DNA from: Candidatus Phytoplasma sacchari
Lineage (GTDB): Bacteria; Bacillota_I; Bacilli_A; Acholeplasmatales; Acholeplasmataceae
DNA: 36,454 nt
Direction of reading: 5' to 3'
Assembly (NCBI RefSeq): GCF_009268105.1
Contig: NZ_VWXM01000005.1
Span: 1-36,454, forward strand
In this document: positions 1 through 9,078 of the stretch, piece by piece
How the letters are laid out: each line of letters starts with the position of its first letter
Numbering within the stretch: position 1 is the first letter of the stretch
Notes under the pieces: model-generated
What the model was told of the DNA's origin: nothing
Database searches by the model: none
The model's input: only the letters and a program-made list of their open reading frames with translations
Translations under genes and position numbers: made by a program

Positions 1-1187
1 AAAAAAGAGCGTTAATCAAAAAAAAAAAAAAATAATTTTATATAGTAATTTATATTTTAATTGTGGATAGTGGATAAGAAGTATATTTTATATTTTTTTT
101 AATGTAAAAATTTTATTTAAATTCAAGTATATTTTTTAAAAAAAAGATCACAATTTGTATGTCCACTTTTTTCAAATCTTATAAAAAAATCTGAATGAAA
201 AAGTAATTAATAATCTTTTTTCTTATTTGTTTTGATTTGTATAATTTTCAAATAAATATTATTTAAATAAAATTTTTATATTTTTTTTAAAAACATGCAT
301 TCTGTTTTTTTATTATATATACAATAATTTTATTTAAATAATATTTAGTTATCATTAAAGATAAGACTATTTAATTTTTGTATATATTTTTTTAATTTAA
401 TTCATATAGGACATGATTTTCTTTAACAGAAAATAAAATTTTTGATTAAAGTTTATTATGTTAGTTTGAACTATTTTATATTTTTATAATAATATCAACA
501 AAAAATTATATTATAAAAAACAAAAAAAATAAAAAAATTAATTGTATAAAAAAACATATTATAAATTTTATTTATAGTTAACACTGTATTTAGAAAAATA
601 AAATAATAATTAGTTGAACAAAAATTACTTAAATTTTATATAAAAATTAACAAAAATGATGAAATAAATCTGAGGAGTTAACACAAAAATTTTAGCTTAA
701 TTTTTAAAAAAAATCAAAAATTTTTGATTTTTTAAAGATATATTTTTTTTATCTTTTTAGTAAATAATAATTTATACAATTTATTATTAACTATTTTTTA
801 TTTTTTTATTTTTTAAATTTAATTAAATTATAATAATTTTTTATTATTACTATTCTATATACATTCCTACAAGATAACTAATATTTAATGTTTTTCTTTA
901 TTTTAGAAAAAATTTATTTTCTTATTAGAAAATTGATATAAGTAATTGATTTTTATTTTTTTTAAGTTATTATATTATAATGTAAGTTAATAAATAGTTT
1001 AATTTCATGTTTTAAAAATAAAAAGTTTTATTACTCTTTTTTTATTTAAATAAAATAATGATTTTTTATAAGTTTTATAATTTTATAATCTTTACTATCT
1101 TGGTGTATCACAGTTAAATTTTAACATTTTCTAATATAAATTTTTAAGAAAAAATTATAAAAAAATAGATAAAAGGAGAATAATAGA
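1..1187. other. Gene-free AT-rich stretch
   Basis: No reading frame here looks like a gene on either strand. The stretch is dominated by A and T runs. Items that can be named are two overlapping DnaA-box-like words at 62-77 and one copy of an 18-bp repeat at 457-474 that recurs before the first citS-like gene. The word AGTTAACAC occurs at about 589 and 676. The downstream gene at 1188 has its ribosome binding site at about 1171-1179. Confidence 0.6.
457..474 (+). repeat. 18-bp dispersed repeat, copy 1
   Basis: The word TATGTTAGTTTGAACTAT is identical to positions 20363-20380. Its core is the inverted repeat TAGTT-TG-AACTA, the shape expected of a dimeric repressor site. Five G/C positions make a chance match unlikely in DNA this AT-rich. 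No gene follows this copy closely (the next start is about 700 bp away). Confidence 0.6.
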
Positions 1188-1745
1188 ATGGAAAAAATCG
1201 AAGATAATTTATTGGAAAAAAGAAAAAAAATTAATGCAATTTTTGTTAGAAGTTTCATTGTAACGTTTTTGATATATTATTTTTGTATTGTATTATTTAT
1301 GTTCATTAATTTTTGTTTTAAAATTGAATTAAAAGATGAAGGTTTTTTTATTAAAGTTAAAGAGTTTATTAGACAAGAAGAATTAAGAAATTTAAAATTT
1401 ATTTCATCAATATTCTTAATCGCAACATTTTTATATTCCGTTTTATTTAAACTTGCAGCGAAAAGATTTAATTTAGTTAGAAAAGTAGTAAATCACGTTT
1501 TTAAATTTAAATTGGAAAAACTTACAAAATCTCAAATGATTAAAGTTTCTATGTTTTCATTAGTAGTTTATTATTCGTTATTTTTAATTATTGTATATTT
1601 ATTCGAAAATATTAAAATATTTAAGGAAAACTCAATTATATTATCTATTTTAGCTTTTGTTGTAACAATAATTTTATATTTACTGAATTTTTTAATAAAC
1701 TATAATACTATGATGGAGCAAAAAAAAATTAAAGAAAAAAAATAA
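1188..1745 (+). CDS. Multi-pass membrane protein, unknown function
   Basis: A 185-residue protein that I do not recognise. It has a charged N-terminus (residues 1-16), then about four hydrophobic segments at roughly 18-43, 70-90, 118-140 and 150-172. The loops between them are rich in lysine, and the C-terminus is basic (KKIKEKK), so it should be an integral membrane protein. No cysteine pair, nucleotide-binding motif or catalytic signature is visible. The ATG is well supported by an AAAGGAGAA Shine-Dalgarno about 10 bases upstream. A hairpin with a long T run follows the stop, so it is probably transcribed alone. It could be a lineage-specific protein or a small transporter subunit. Confidence 0.75.
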   Translation: MEKIEDNLLEKRKKINAIFVRSFIVTFLIYYFCIVLFMFINFCFKIELKDEGFFIKVKEFIRQEELRNLKFISSIFLIATFLYSVLFKLAAKRFNLVRKVVNHVFKFKLEKLTKSQMIKVSMFSLVVYYSLFLIIVYLFENIKIFKENSIILSILAFVVTIILYLLNFLINYNTMMEQKKIKEKK

Positions 1746-1833
1746 AAATTAAAGAGAAAAAATAAATTAAAAAATATAAAATTATATATAAAAATTAATA
1801 TTATTGAAAATAAAAATAATATTGATTTATTAA

Positions 1834-1869
1834 AAAAAACGTAATTTAAACGTTTTTTTTTTTTTTTTT
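1834..1869 (+). terminator. Rho-independent terminator
   Basis: A nine-base arm AAAAAACGT (1834-1842) pairs with ACGTTTTTT (1850-1858) around a seven-base loop. It is followed by an unbroken T run to 1869. It lies about 90 bases after the membrane-protein stop codon at 1745. The stem is mostly A-T, so strength is uncertain, but the A tract/hairpin/T tract arrangement is typical and could work in both directions. Confidence 0.6.
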
Positions 1870-2063
1870 AAAAAAAAAAAATATATTCAAAAAATAATTA
1901 AAATAATGGATAAGATTATCCCAAAAAATATCCATTAATAAAATTATATGATTTTTTAATAATTATAAATAATTTTAATTATTATAAAAAATATTGTATA
2001 TTTTAGATTAAAATTATATTTGTGATTCACACATAAAAATATTTTTTAAAAAGGATGGAGAAA

Positions 2064-2405
2064 ATGAATTTTAATTTAAAAAGAATTAAATTATTGAAAA
2101 ATATTTTTTTACTTTTTATAGTTTTTTGTTTTTTTTCTTTTGAATTAATTCAAAAAAAAATTAAATCTAATAAAGTGTTTGCATTAGGAAAAAAAGATTT
2201 CTTTAAAACTATTATACTTTCTTTGGATCAAACCAAAAGAATCACAGCTGTTAACATAGAAGAAAAAATACATAAAATAGAATATAAAAGAAAAGAACAA
2301 GAAAAAATAAAAAAAAATAAAAAAAGATTTTTGATAGAAAATATAGAATCAAAAAGACAAAAAGAATATTTTCTTTTAAGCATAATTTTTCCCAAATATG
2401 AATAA
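2064..2405 (+). CDS. Small secreted protein, candidate effector
   Basis: A 113-residue protein. Residues 1-40 look like a Sec signal peptide: a basic start (NLKRIKLLKN), a hydrophobic core (IFLLFIVFCFF) and a likely cleavage site after KVFA. The mature part of about 75 residues is lysine/glutamate rich, very basic and helical, with no cysteines and no membrane segment, so it should be released. The layout resembles the short secreted proteins of phytoplasmas that carry a conserved leader followed by a variable body, but I see no named effector in it. I place the start at ATG 2064 rather than ATG 2055, because AAGGA at 2051-2055 is then 8 bases upstream. Confidence 0.6.
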   Translation: MNFNLKRIKLLKNIFLLFIVFCFFSFELIQKKIKSNKVFALGKKDFFKTIILSLDQTKRITAVNIEEKIHKIEYKRKEQEKIKKNKKRFLIENIESKRQKEYFLLSIIFPKYE

Positions 2406-3815
2406 ATATTTTTTTAAAATTTTATATTTTAAAAATTATTAAGAAAATATTTTATAAAATTATATTATATGTTATTTTTATTATTAATTTTCTATTATAA
2501 ATAAAATTTTTTTTGATAAAATTACTATATTATCTTAAATTAATTTTTATACAAAATTCTATATTTTATCAAATATTTAATATATGTAATAAAATATAAA
2601 TAAATGATACAAAAAAACAATAAAAAATATGATTATTTTTTTGTGTAACATTATAGAATATGTGTAATTTTAATAAATAAGGGAATATTAATACAATTTA
2701 GATATTTTTTAATTTTTTTGAATATTATTATGTCCGATAATTTTTTGGTTATTTTTTAATAATATGTAAAACCCTATTTAATCCAAAAAAAATAAAAATG
2801 AATCATTTATTTTTAATATAAAAAAATGATAATATAGTAGATAATAAAAAAACTAATTGATAATTTTTAATACTGACTTAAATTAACAAAATATTATTAA
2901 TTATAAATTTAATAATAATTATCATTAGATTAATTAATTTTGGTAATAATGATTTTAATTTACAAAAAAGAATTATTGACATTATAAATAAAGTTAAAAA
3001 TTTATAAAATTAATTAGAAAAATTGATAGTTATCTAAGTAATACTTTTTATCAATTTTAAAAATCTTTTATAAGAAGTTCGTTATTGAAATTATTGATCA
3101 AAGAATAAAATAGCAGATGAAAAAATTTTAAGATCTTTAGAAAATCTATAAAATAATTTTGAAAAAAAAATTAAAATATATATTAATATATATTCTAGCT
3201 AAAGAATCTTAAAACTAAAAATTTATGAAGAATAGTTTAAAAAAATAATTAATTATAATTTTGAATATAAAACGATTATAACAAACAAATTGTTGATTTA
3301 AATTATATAAAATAGATAATTAATATTAATAAATTGGACAAGAATTTACTATTTTATTTAGCAAATTAGAAAAAAAATTCAAAAATCTTAATTCTTTTAA
3401 AAATTTATCATTAGATATAGAAAACGTTGAAACAAAATTAAAAAGAGAAAAAAATAAAATAAATTAAATAATTTAAATTTTTTTGAATCATTTTAATTAA
3501 ATAAATTTTCTTTTTTTTGTAAAAAAAATATTATATTTTTTAAAATAAAATTAAATAATTCTTTTAAAAAAAATATTAAAATTAATAAATTATATAAAAA
3601 AAATTATATAAAAAAATAAAAAATATATTTTTTATAAAAAAAGATCAAATATTATTTTGAATTTTTTTATTATAATAATAATAAAAAATATTTTTTTAAG
3701 AAAATTTAAATAAATATTTATAAAATTTAATATTTTTAAAAAATATTAATATTATTTGATGATCACTCTAATTTTAATATTTAATAAATATAATTTGAAA
3801 GAAAGTAAGTGAAAA
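2406..3815. other. Long stretch without intact genes
   Basis: About 1.4 kb without an intact gene. The centre (3107-3467) holds a recognisable gene relic, listed separately. The rest is A/T runs with stops in all frames. The Shine-Dalgarno-like GAAAGAAAG at 3797-3805 at the right end belongs to the signal peptidase gene. Confidence 0.55.
3107..3467 (+). pseudogene. Decayed gene encoding a charged helical protein
   Basis: Two coding-like pieces can be read on the plus strand in different frames. The first, near 3107-3300, reads KIADEKILRSLENL, then continues through TAA and TAG stops at places where glutamine would fit. The second, near 3325-3467, reads SKLEKKFKNLNSFKNLSLD and continues as a charged helix to a TAA. 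The alternation of charged and hydrophobic residues suggests a coiled coil. No start or ribosome site remains. The parent family cannot be named. Confidence 0.35.
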
Positions 3816-4562
3816 ATTATTATTAATGCAGCAATAATATTACAAAATGTTATTATTAATAAAATATTAAAAATTTTTATCTTTTTCATCGAAATTTTAA
3901 TTATTTATTTATTATTAACAACAGAAAATTACATTTTTAGAAAACCTATTATCAAACTACCTTATTTCAAAAATAAATATAATTGGTATTTTACAGAAGG
4001 TAATAGCATGTTTCCTAAAGTTAAAAATCATTCTTTTGTTTTAAGTAAAAAAATTTCTTTAGAAGAATGTAAAAAATTAAGAGCTTCTAAAGAAAACGGA
4101 GATATAATTACTTTTAACAATATAGATAAAAGTTGTAGAATATTTCATAGAGTGATTTATAATAATATTGATGAGGGATATGTAACTACTATGGGTGATA
4201 ATAATAAATGTTTATTGCTTGATGAAGAAAAAATTTTTTATCAAGATATTATTAGTAAAAATATTTTTCATATTAATTTTTATTCATTATTCATTATTAC
4301 TGTATTTGTAGTATTTTATTCACGTTATTTAATTTTAAGAATATATTTTAGTTTAAAACCTAAAAAAAGAAAAGAAAATAGAGTTTTTTTATTTATATTC
4401 CATTTTTTTTCTATTTTTTGTTTAGATTTTTTTTTAATCATTTTATTATTTGTTTTTTTTAATTCAATTTTAAATTTATTTTTAATTTATTACAGTATCT
4501 TTTTCTTATCTTGGATAATATCTACTAAAAAGGTAATGAAAAATAAATATTCTATTAATTAA
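3816..4562 (+). CDS. sipW: Signal peptidase I, S26B (SipW/archaeal) type
   Basis: A membrane protease that removes signal peptides from Sec-exported proteins. The open frame contains GNSMFPKV (catalytic Ser, codon 4005-4007), GDIITF, FHRVI (catalytic His) and TMGDNN, which are the S26B boxes in order. The only ATG (4008) lies after the catalytic Ser, so it cannot be the start. The frame opens after TGA 3810-3812 and holds no ATG, GTG, TTG or CTG before the Ser. The best start is ATT 3816, ten bases after GAAAGAAAG (3797-3805), giving 248 residues. One membrane segment precedes the Ser (about residues 19-37). After the catalytic core come three or more C-terminal segments, more than in many homologues. 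It would process the secreted proteins encoded nearby. The start is inferred; loss of the original start codon is the alternative. Confidence 0.75.
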   Translation: MIINAAIILQNVIINKILKIFIFFIEILIIYLLLTTENYIFRKPIIKLPYFKNKYNWYFTEGNSMFPKVKNHSFVLSKKISLEECKKLRASKENGDIITFNNIDKSCRIFHRVIYNNIDEGYVTTMGDNNKCLLLDEEKIFYQDIISKNIFHINFYSLFIITVFVVFYSRYLILRIYFSLKPKKRKENRVFLFIFHFFSIFCLDFFLIILLFVFFNSILNLFLIYYSIFFLSWIISTKKVMKNKYSIN

Positions 4563-4606
4563 AAAAAATTATAAATATTTTTAAAATAAAAATTAAATAA
4601 AAATTC

Positions 4607-5007
4607 ATGAAAAAATATTTATTAATATCAAAAAAATGTTTAAAATATTTTTTTGTATTCTTGAATTATTTTTTTTAGAAAAATTTTTTCAAAAAAATAA
4701 GTAAAAATACTATTAGAAATTTTTTTTCTTTTTTGATAATTAAATTATTTTGTTTATATAATTTTGGGATGATTTATTTTGTAAAATTAATGGATTAATA
4801 ATTTTATTCAGAAATATTAAATTTTTTTTTGTATTTATATGTATTTTTCCTTTAATTTTATTTAATTCTTATTATTATTTCATAATTTTTTAGAGAAGTT
4901 TTTTAGATTTATTATGTCTTTTTTTTAGTTAAGAAATATTATTTTTGGAAAAAATATTATATTTCTGCTGTGAAAACATGATTATTATCAAAAAAATAAA
5001 AATATAA
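4607..5007 (+). pseudogene. Decayed membrane-protein gene
   Basis: An ATG at 4607 opens a frame (MKKYLLISKKCLKYFFVFLN) that meets TAG at 4676. It continues as hydrophobic, protein-like sequence (RNFFSFLIIKLFCLYNFGM) to TAA 4796, then resumes in another frame from about 4825. That later part is also strongly hydrophobic and is broken by TAG and TAA where Gln could have stood, ending at 5007. It lies 45 bases after the signal peptidase and may once have formed an operon with it. Poly-T sequence can imitate hydrophobic protein, so confidence is limited. Confidence 0.3.
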
Positions 5008-5050
5008 AAATTAAAAATAACAAATAATTAATAAAAATTTGTAATCAAAT

Positions 5051-5085
5051 CTTCAATAATATAATTTTTAATTATATTACTGAAG
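5051..5085 (-). terminator. Terminator hairpin of the secreted-protein gene
   Basis: Arms of 16 bases at 5051-5066 and 5070-5085 pair around a three-base loop. The single non-Watson-Crick position becomes a G-U pair only in the minus-strand transcript, which fits a role in ending the minus-strand gene whose stop is 11 bases away. The following T tract is broken, so this could also be an mRNA-stabilising hairpin. Confidence 0.55.
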
Positions 5086-5096
5086 TCCAAAAATAT

Positions 5097-5678
5097 TTAT
5101 AATAATTTCAAAATATTATGAGAAATAATTCCTACTGATTCTGATGATGTTAAAGAAAATATTTTTAAATATTGAAAACATAAATCTTGCCAACATCCAT
5201 ATAATATTAAAGAAAAAAGTGTTTCAGAATCTTTTAATAATTGTAGAGAATTATATTTATAATCTAATTTTTTTATTTTATCATCAATAATTTCATCATT
5301 CTTTTTATTTTTGCAAGAAGCAATACTATTATTAAAAAAATTTTCTATTTTGTAAATTATTACTTTATCTTCATTTTTTTCAAAAAACATTAAATTTATA
5401 TTTGTTATTGTATTAATAGTTTTTAAAATAATTTCTTTTAATAATTGAGAATAATCATCATATTCATTATATAAGTTTTTTTTGATTGAATCATTAATAT
5501 CTGGTATGTATTCCGAATTATAATCATCAATGTCTATAATATGTTCAATATCTGTATTAAATATCAATTTTGATTTTTTGTCTGCAGCTAAAATTAAATT
5601 TTTTTTATAAATAAAAATAAATATGAAAATAAGAAATAAAAATAAATTATTTTTTTTAAATAAATTATTTTTTAACAA
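5097..5678 (-). CDS. Secreted acidic protein, candidate effector
   Basis: A 193-residue protein. The first 32 residues form a signal peptide: basic MLKNNLFKKNN, a long hydrophobic stretch (LFLFLIFIFIFIY) and a cleavage site near LILAA. The mature part is acidic and Asp/Asn rich near its start (IEHIIDIDDYNSEYIPDIND). It then has helical segments and three cysteines, two close together (YGCWQDLCFQYL), which could form a disulphide outside the cell. There is no further membrane segment, so the product should be secreted. I do not recognise a family. The start codon is TTG, supported by AGAGG ten bases upstream. The gene diverges from the coiled-coil gene at 6186. Confidence 0.7.
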   Translation of the reverse strand: MLKNNLFKKNNLFLFLIFIFIFIYKKNLILAADKKSKLIFNTDIEHIIDIDDYNSEYIPDINDSIKKNLYNEYDDYSQLLKEIILKTINTITNINLMFFEKNEDKVIIYKIENFFNNSIASCKNKKNDEIIDDKIKKLDYKYNSLQLLKDSETLFSLILYGCWQDLCFQYLKIFSLTSSESVGIISHNILKLL

Positions 5679-6185
5679 AATATTTTAACCTCTATTTAAA
5701 TATTTTTATAAAAAAATACAAAATTAACAAAAAAATATAAAATTAGAAATAAAATTTATATAATCAATAAAATTATACTAATTATTTATTTGATAATTGT
5801 TCTTTTAAGTACATTAGCACTATAAATATAATGTAAAATCAAAAAATATACAAGTTAAAACTTATTTTTTATTTTATGATGAAAATAATTAAAACAATCT
5901 ATTTAACAATTTTGTTAAATTAATTATTTTAAATTTTTAATATTCTTATTTTGATACGAATTAATTGGTTGATATTTTTTTAAACATTTTTAAAAATTTT
6001 TTTAAATTAATTAACAAAATTAAATTCGTAAATAGAGGATTATTTATATTTTATTTCAAAATAAAAAAATTTGCTTTAAAATTATAACTTATATTTGAAA
6101 TATTAAAAATTTTAAAAAAAATAATTTTCATCTATAATAACACTATTAAAATAATTAATTAAAGGAGAGTGAAGATTACAAACAA
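5679..6185. promoter_or_regulatory. Divergent intergenic region
   Basis: This 507-base region separates two divergently transcribed genes and must hold both promoters. A TATAAT at 6133-6138 lies 30 bases before the Shine-Dalgarno of the plus-strand gene and is its likely -10 box. No convincing -35 box is visible. A small inverted repeat TTTAACA/TGTTAAA is present near 5900. The minus-strand promoter cannot be placed. Confidence 0.4.
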
Positions 6186-6617
6186 ATGTTTATTAAACAA
6201 ATTAAGTCAAAAGAACTTTTATGTATTTTTGGATTGCTGCTATTATTAATATCATTATTTGTTATAATTATGCAAATTATAAAAAATATCGGTAAAAATT
6301 TCAATGAAAAAAATAACAAAAAAAACAAGCTTCTAAAAAATGAAATTAATAAATTAAAAGAAGAATTGAGCAAAGAAAAGAAAGAACACCAAAATACTAT
6401 AATAGATTTGCAAAAAACAACAAACCAATTAAAAAATATAAAAGAGGAATATAAAAATAAAGAAGAAGAATTAGAGGATAAAAAAAATAAATGGTTAGAA
6501 ATAGGAAAAAATATTTATCAAAAAACTTATAATGATTTAGATCATTTATTAACTCAAACCAAAGATAAATACAGTAATATTAAAAATAGTTTTCTTAATT
6601 TTTTACCTTTCCTTTAA
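6186..6617 (+). CDS. Membrane-anchored coiled-coil protein
   Basis: A 143-residue protein of unknown family. One membrane segment lies at about residues 10-34 (LLCIFGLLLLLISLFVIIMQ). The rest, about residues 38-105, is a lysine/glutamate-rich coiled coil (KNEINKLKEELSKEKKEHQN). The last 35 residues end in a hydrophobic LNFLPFL. The leader lacks a clear small-residue cleavage site, so I expect it to stay anchored by its N-terminus with the coiled coil on one face of the membrane. AAAGGAG at 6161-6167 is the Shine-Dalgarno. It is rather far (18 bases) from ATG 6186, but no nearer start is in frame. It could be a surface or cell-shape protein. Confidence 0.65.
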   Translation: MFIKQIKSKELLCIFGLLLLLISLFVIIMQIIKNIGKNFNEKNNKKNKLLKNEINKLKEELSKEKKEHQNTIIDLQKTTNQLKNIKEEYKNKEEELEDKKNKWLEIGKNIYQKTYNDLDHLLTQTKDKYSNIKNSFLNFLPFL

Positions 6618-7848
6618 AACAATATTAATAAAAATAAATTCACTTAAAATTAAATAGATTAAATAAATTAATTAATAATTTAAAAAAATATCTCTTATTT
6701 TTAAATGTATTAAAATTTTTTCTTTTAAATATTTTTATTTAAAAAAAATACTTAATTATTCAGTATTTTTTTGGATAATTTCAAAAAAAATATAAATGTT
6801 TTATTGAGAATTTTTCCTGATAGAACTTAATTTCAACAAATCCCTATTTCAGAACACCCTAAGTACAATAAACTTAATCAATGAAAAATAAAAAAAAAAC
6901 ATGTTTAAAAGAACTTATTATTTCTATGGTTTAAACGACTTAGGTTACTATTTAAAATAATTAGAAAAAGAATAACAAAAACCAAAACACGAACAAAATC
7001 CTTATCTGATAAGTGTTTTAAAAAATCGTCTCCAAATTAACAAAGAACCTCGCGATATCTTATCTTTTTTTAAGCAATCTTTTATAGAATAGCTTACTGA
7101 TTCAGATCAACTAGCATTTATATATTACTACTTCTTTGATAAAAGTTACTAGAGGTTCAGTACTAGATGAATATATCAAATTTATAAGATGCTAAGAATA
7201 TACTGATTATTTCCTGATTTGTTTAATAAAAGGCAATCGATATCTCCTTAGATATAAGATCAAAATTATTGTATTAGGAGGATGTTAATTTACCTATAAG
7301 AACAAAATATATCCTTTATACTTTAATTGAACCAGTTTTTCGAAAACTAATCAAATTAAACTAATAAATAACATCATAAAATAAACTCATACAACTTTCT
7401 AAAAATAAATACAAAATTCAATTTTAAATAGTTTAAATAACTTTTTGTGATAATTTGAGAAAAATTGAATGATAATGATAGTTTGACAAAAAATATTGAT
7501 TCATTAATTTTAATTTTATTATTTTTTTAATAGTATTAATTATGCATAAGGAAAATCTTTTTTTATCTTGAATTGAATGTATAAATAAAATTTTGATTAT
7601 TAAAAAAAAATAATTAATAAATTTTTAATTAATTAATTGAATATTTAGATAAACAACCTATATTAATAATAAATAATAATTTCTGAATTATAAAAAAGCT
7701 AAATAATAAATATATAAATAAAAATAATAATAATCGAAAAACCCTCTATCAAAACCTATTTTAATAATACTATTTAATACTATTTTATAAAATAAATTAA
7801 TTAATTTATTTTATAAAATATAATAAAATTTAAATTAAAATAACAAAA
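6618..7848. other. Region with a gene relic
   Basis: About 1.2 kb without an intact gene. The middle (6831-7370) is visibly richer in G and C than the flanks and carries the relic described separately. The flanks are A/T runs. The right end is the 3' side of the aminopeptidase gene, whose stop is at 7849; no clear terminator is seen there. Confidence 0.55.
6831..7370 (+). pseudogene. Recently decayed gene, unknown product
   Basis: Three plus-strand pieces read like protein and follow one another in different frames. The first is FQQIPISEHPKYNKLNQ (from 6831). The second has NPYLISVLKNRLQINKEPRD and FIYYYFFDKSY (about 6900-7153). The third has VTRGSVLDEYIKFIR and LICLIKGNRYLL (about 7144-7370). 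Stops TAA and TAG fall where glutamine would fit (E-stop-LTDSDQ, Y-stop-R), pointing to C-to-T decay, with at least two frameshifts. G+C is higher than in the surroundings, so the loss may be recent or the gene imported. I cannot name the family; a mobile-element or replication protein is possible but unproven. Confidence 0.5.
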
Positions 7849-9078
7849 TTAAATGATAAAATCACCTTTTTCAAAAATAGTAATTTTCTTTTTTTCTCTG
7901 GTTTCTCCTATGATTTTTAAATCAGAAGAACCAAAAGTTATATCTACATGTATAGAAGAATTATTAATTGATGAATTTCTTCTACTATAAGTAAAAGGAT
8001 ATGATTGTCCAAAAGCAATATGAGAAGAAGTATTTTCATCTAACAATGTTTCAAAAAAAATAATATTTAAATTATTAAAATTAAAATGATAAGGAACTAT
8101 TGCTATTTCTCCTATATAACAAGAATATTTATCTATATTAATTAAATGTTTTAAAGTATCAAAACCTATTTTAGCATTATAATTAAAAATTTTACCATTT
8201 TTTATTTCTAGCCAAAAATCTTTAATTATCTTATTTTGAAAATTAAGAGGTCTAGTAGCTACAATTTTTCCTTCACAAACATATTTATCAGGCACAGTTA
8301 AAACTTCTTCAGTAGGTAAATTAGGAGTAAATGATATATTATTTTTCGAATTCAAAAATCCTCCTCTCCAAATATGATCTTTATTCAATCCTATCTTAAA
8401 ATTTGTTCCTATATTATTATAAAAATGTAAAAATTTAAAATTAAAATTATTTAATTTTGTGCTAAAATTTGATAACTTTAAAATATGTTTTTGCCATTTT
8501 TTAAAAAATTCCGCATCATTTTCATCATTTTTGTTAATAAATAACCAATCAAATAATATACTATAAAATTTTTCTAAAGCTTTTTTTTCGGATAATTTAG
8601 GAAAAATAATTTTAGCCCATTTTTTATTCGGTAAAACTACTGATGCCCATTGAATTTCACTTGATTTTATATATTTATCAAAAAAAATAAATTCTTTTTT
8701 TTGATATAAATTAAACTTAAAAAAATTATTTTCATCAATATTATATTCTTGACTTAAAAAAGGAGAAATTAAATAAATATAAACTGCTTTTTCTTTGATT
8801 AAATAATGAAAATATTTTTTTAAAAAAATATGATTAGATTTAATTTCATGAAAATTAGCATATTTTAAGTCTAAAAAATGCAAGTCATCATCTTGCCAAA
8901 TAACATTTACTTTTTTTACCCCTAATAAATATGCTTCTTCCGTAATTATTCTTACAAAAAAACTATTTTCTATAAAAGATTTAATAAAAATAGTTTGTCC
9001 TTTTTGGATATTAACACCTATCTTTAGTATCAACTTTGCGTATTTTTTTAATAAATTTATATTTTTGGCTTTAAGCAT
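7849..9078 (-). CDS. Aminopeptidase, M29 family (AmpS-like)
   Basis: A cytosolic metallo-aminopeptidase that removes N-terminal amino acids from peptides, probably recycling imported peptides. The 409 residues match the usual length of the M29 (AmpS/aminopeptidase T) family. The C-terminal half has the metal and catalytic boxes in order: NLPTEEVLTVPDK (Glu ligand), IGEIAIVP (Glu), LLDENTSSHIAFGQSYPF (His) and SSIHVDITFGSSDLKI (His, Asp). The N-terminal half (about 1-210) is the family's less conserved domain. The ATG is at 9076-9078 with a weak AGAAGAAAG site upstream. No neighbour is close, so it is probably transcribed alone. Substrate preference cannot be judged. Confidence 0.9.
   Translation of the reverse strand: MLKAKNINLLKKYAKLILKIGVNIQKGQTIFIKSFIENSFFVRIITEEAYLLGVKKVNVIWQDDDLHFLDLKYANFHEIKSNHIFLKKYFHYLIKEKAVYIYLISPFLSQEYNIDENNFFKFNLYQKKEFIFFDKYIKSSEIQWASVVLPNKKWAKIIFPKLSEKKALEKFYSILFDWLFINKNDENDAEFFKKWQKHILKLSNFSTKLNNFNFKFLHFYNNIGTNFKIGLNKDHIWRGGFLNSKNNISFTPNLPTEEVLTVPDKYVCEGKIVATRPLNFQNKIIKDFWLEIKNGKIFNYNAKIGFDTLKHLINIDKYSCYIGEIAIVPYHFNFNNLNIIFFETLLDENTSSHIAFGQSYPFTYSRRNSSINNSSIHVDITFGSSDLKIIGETREKKKITIFEKGDFII

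Noticed and set aside
6176..6373. Minus-strand 65-codon frame opposite the coiled-coil gene
   Set aside because: Antisense of a lysine/glutamate coiled coil gives a Phe/Leu-rich pseudo-membrane sequence; no ribosome site.
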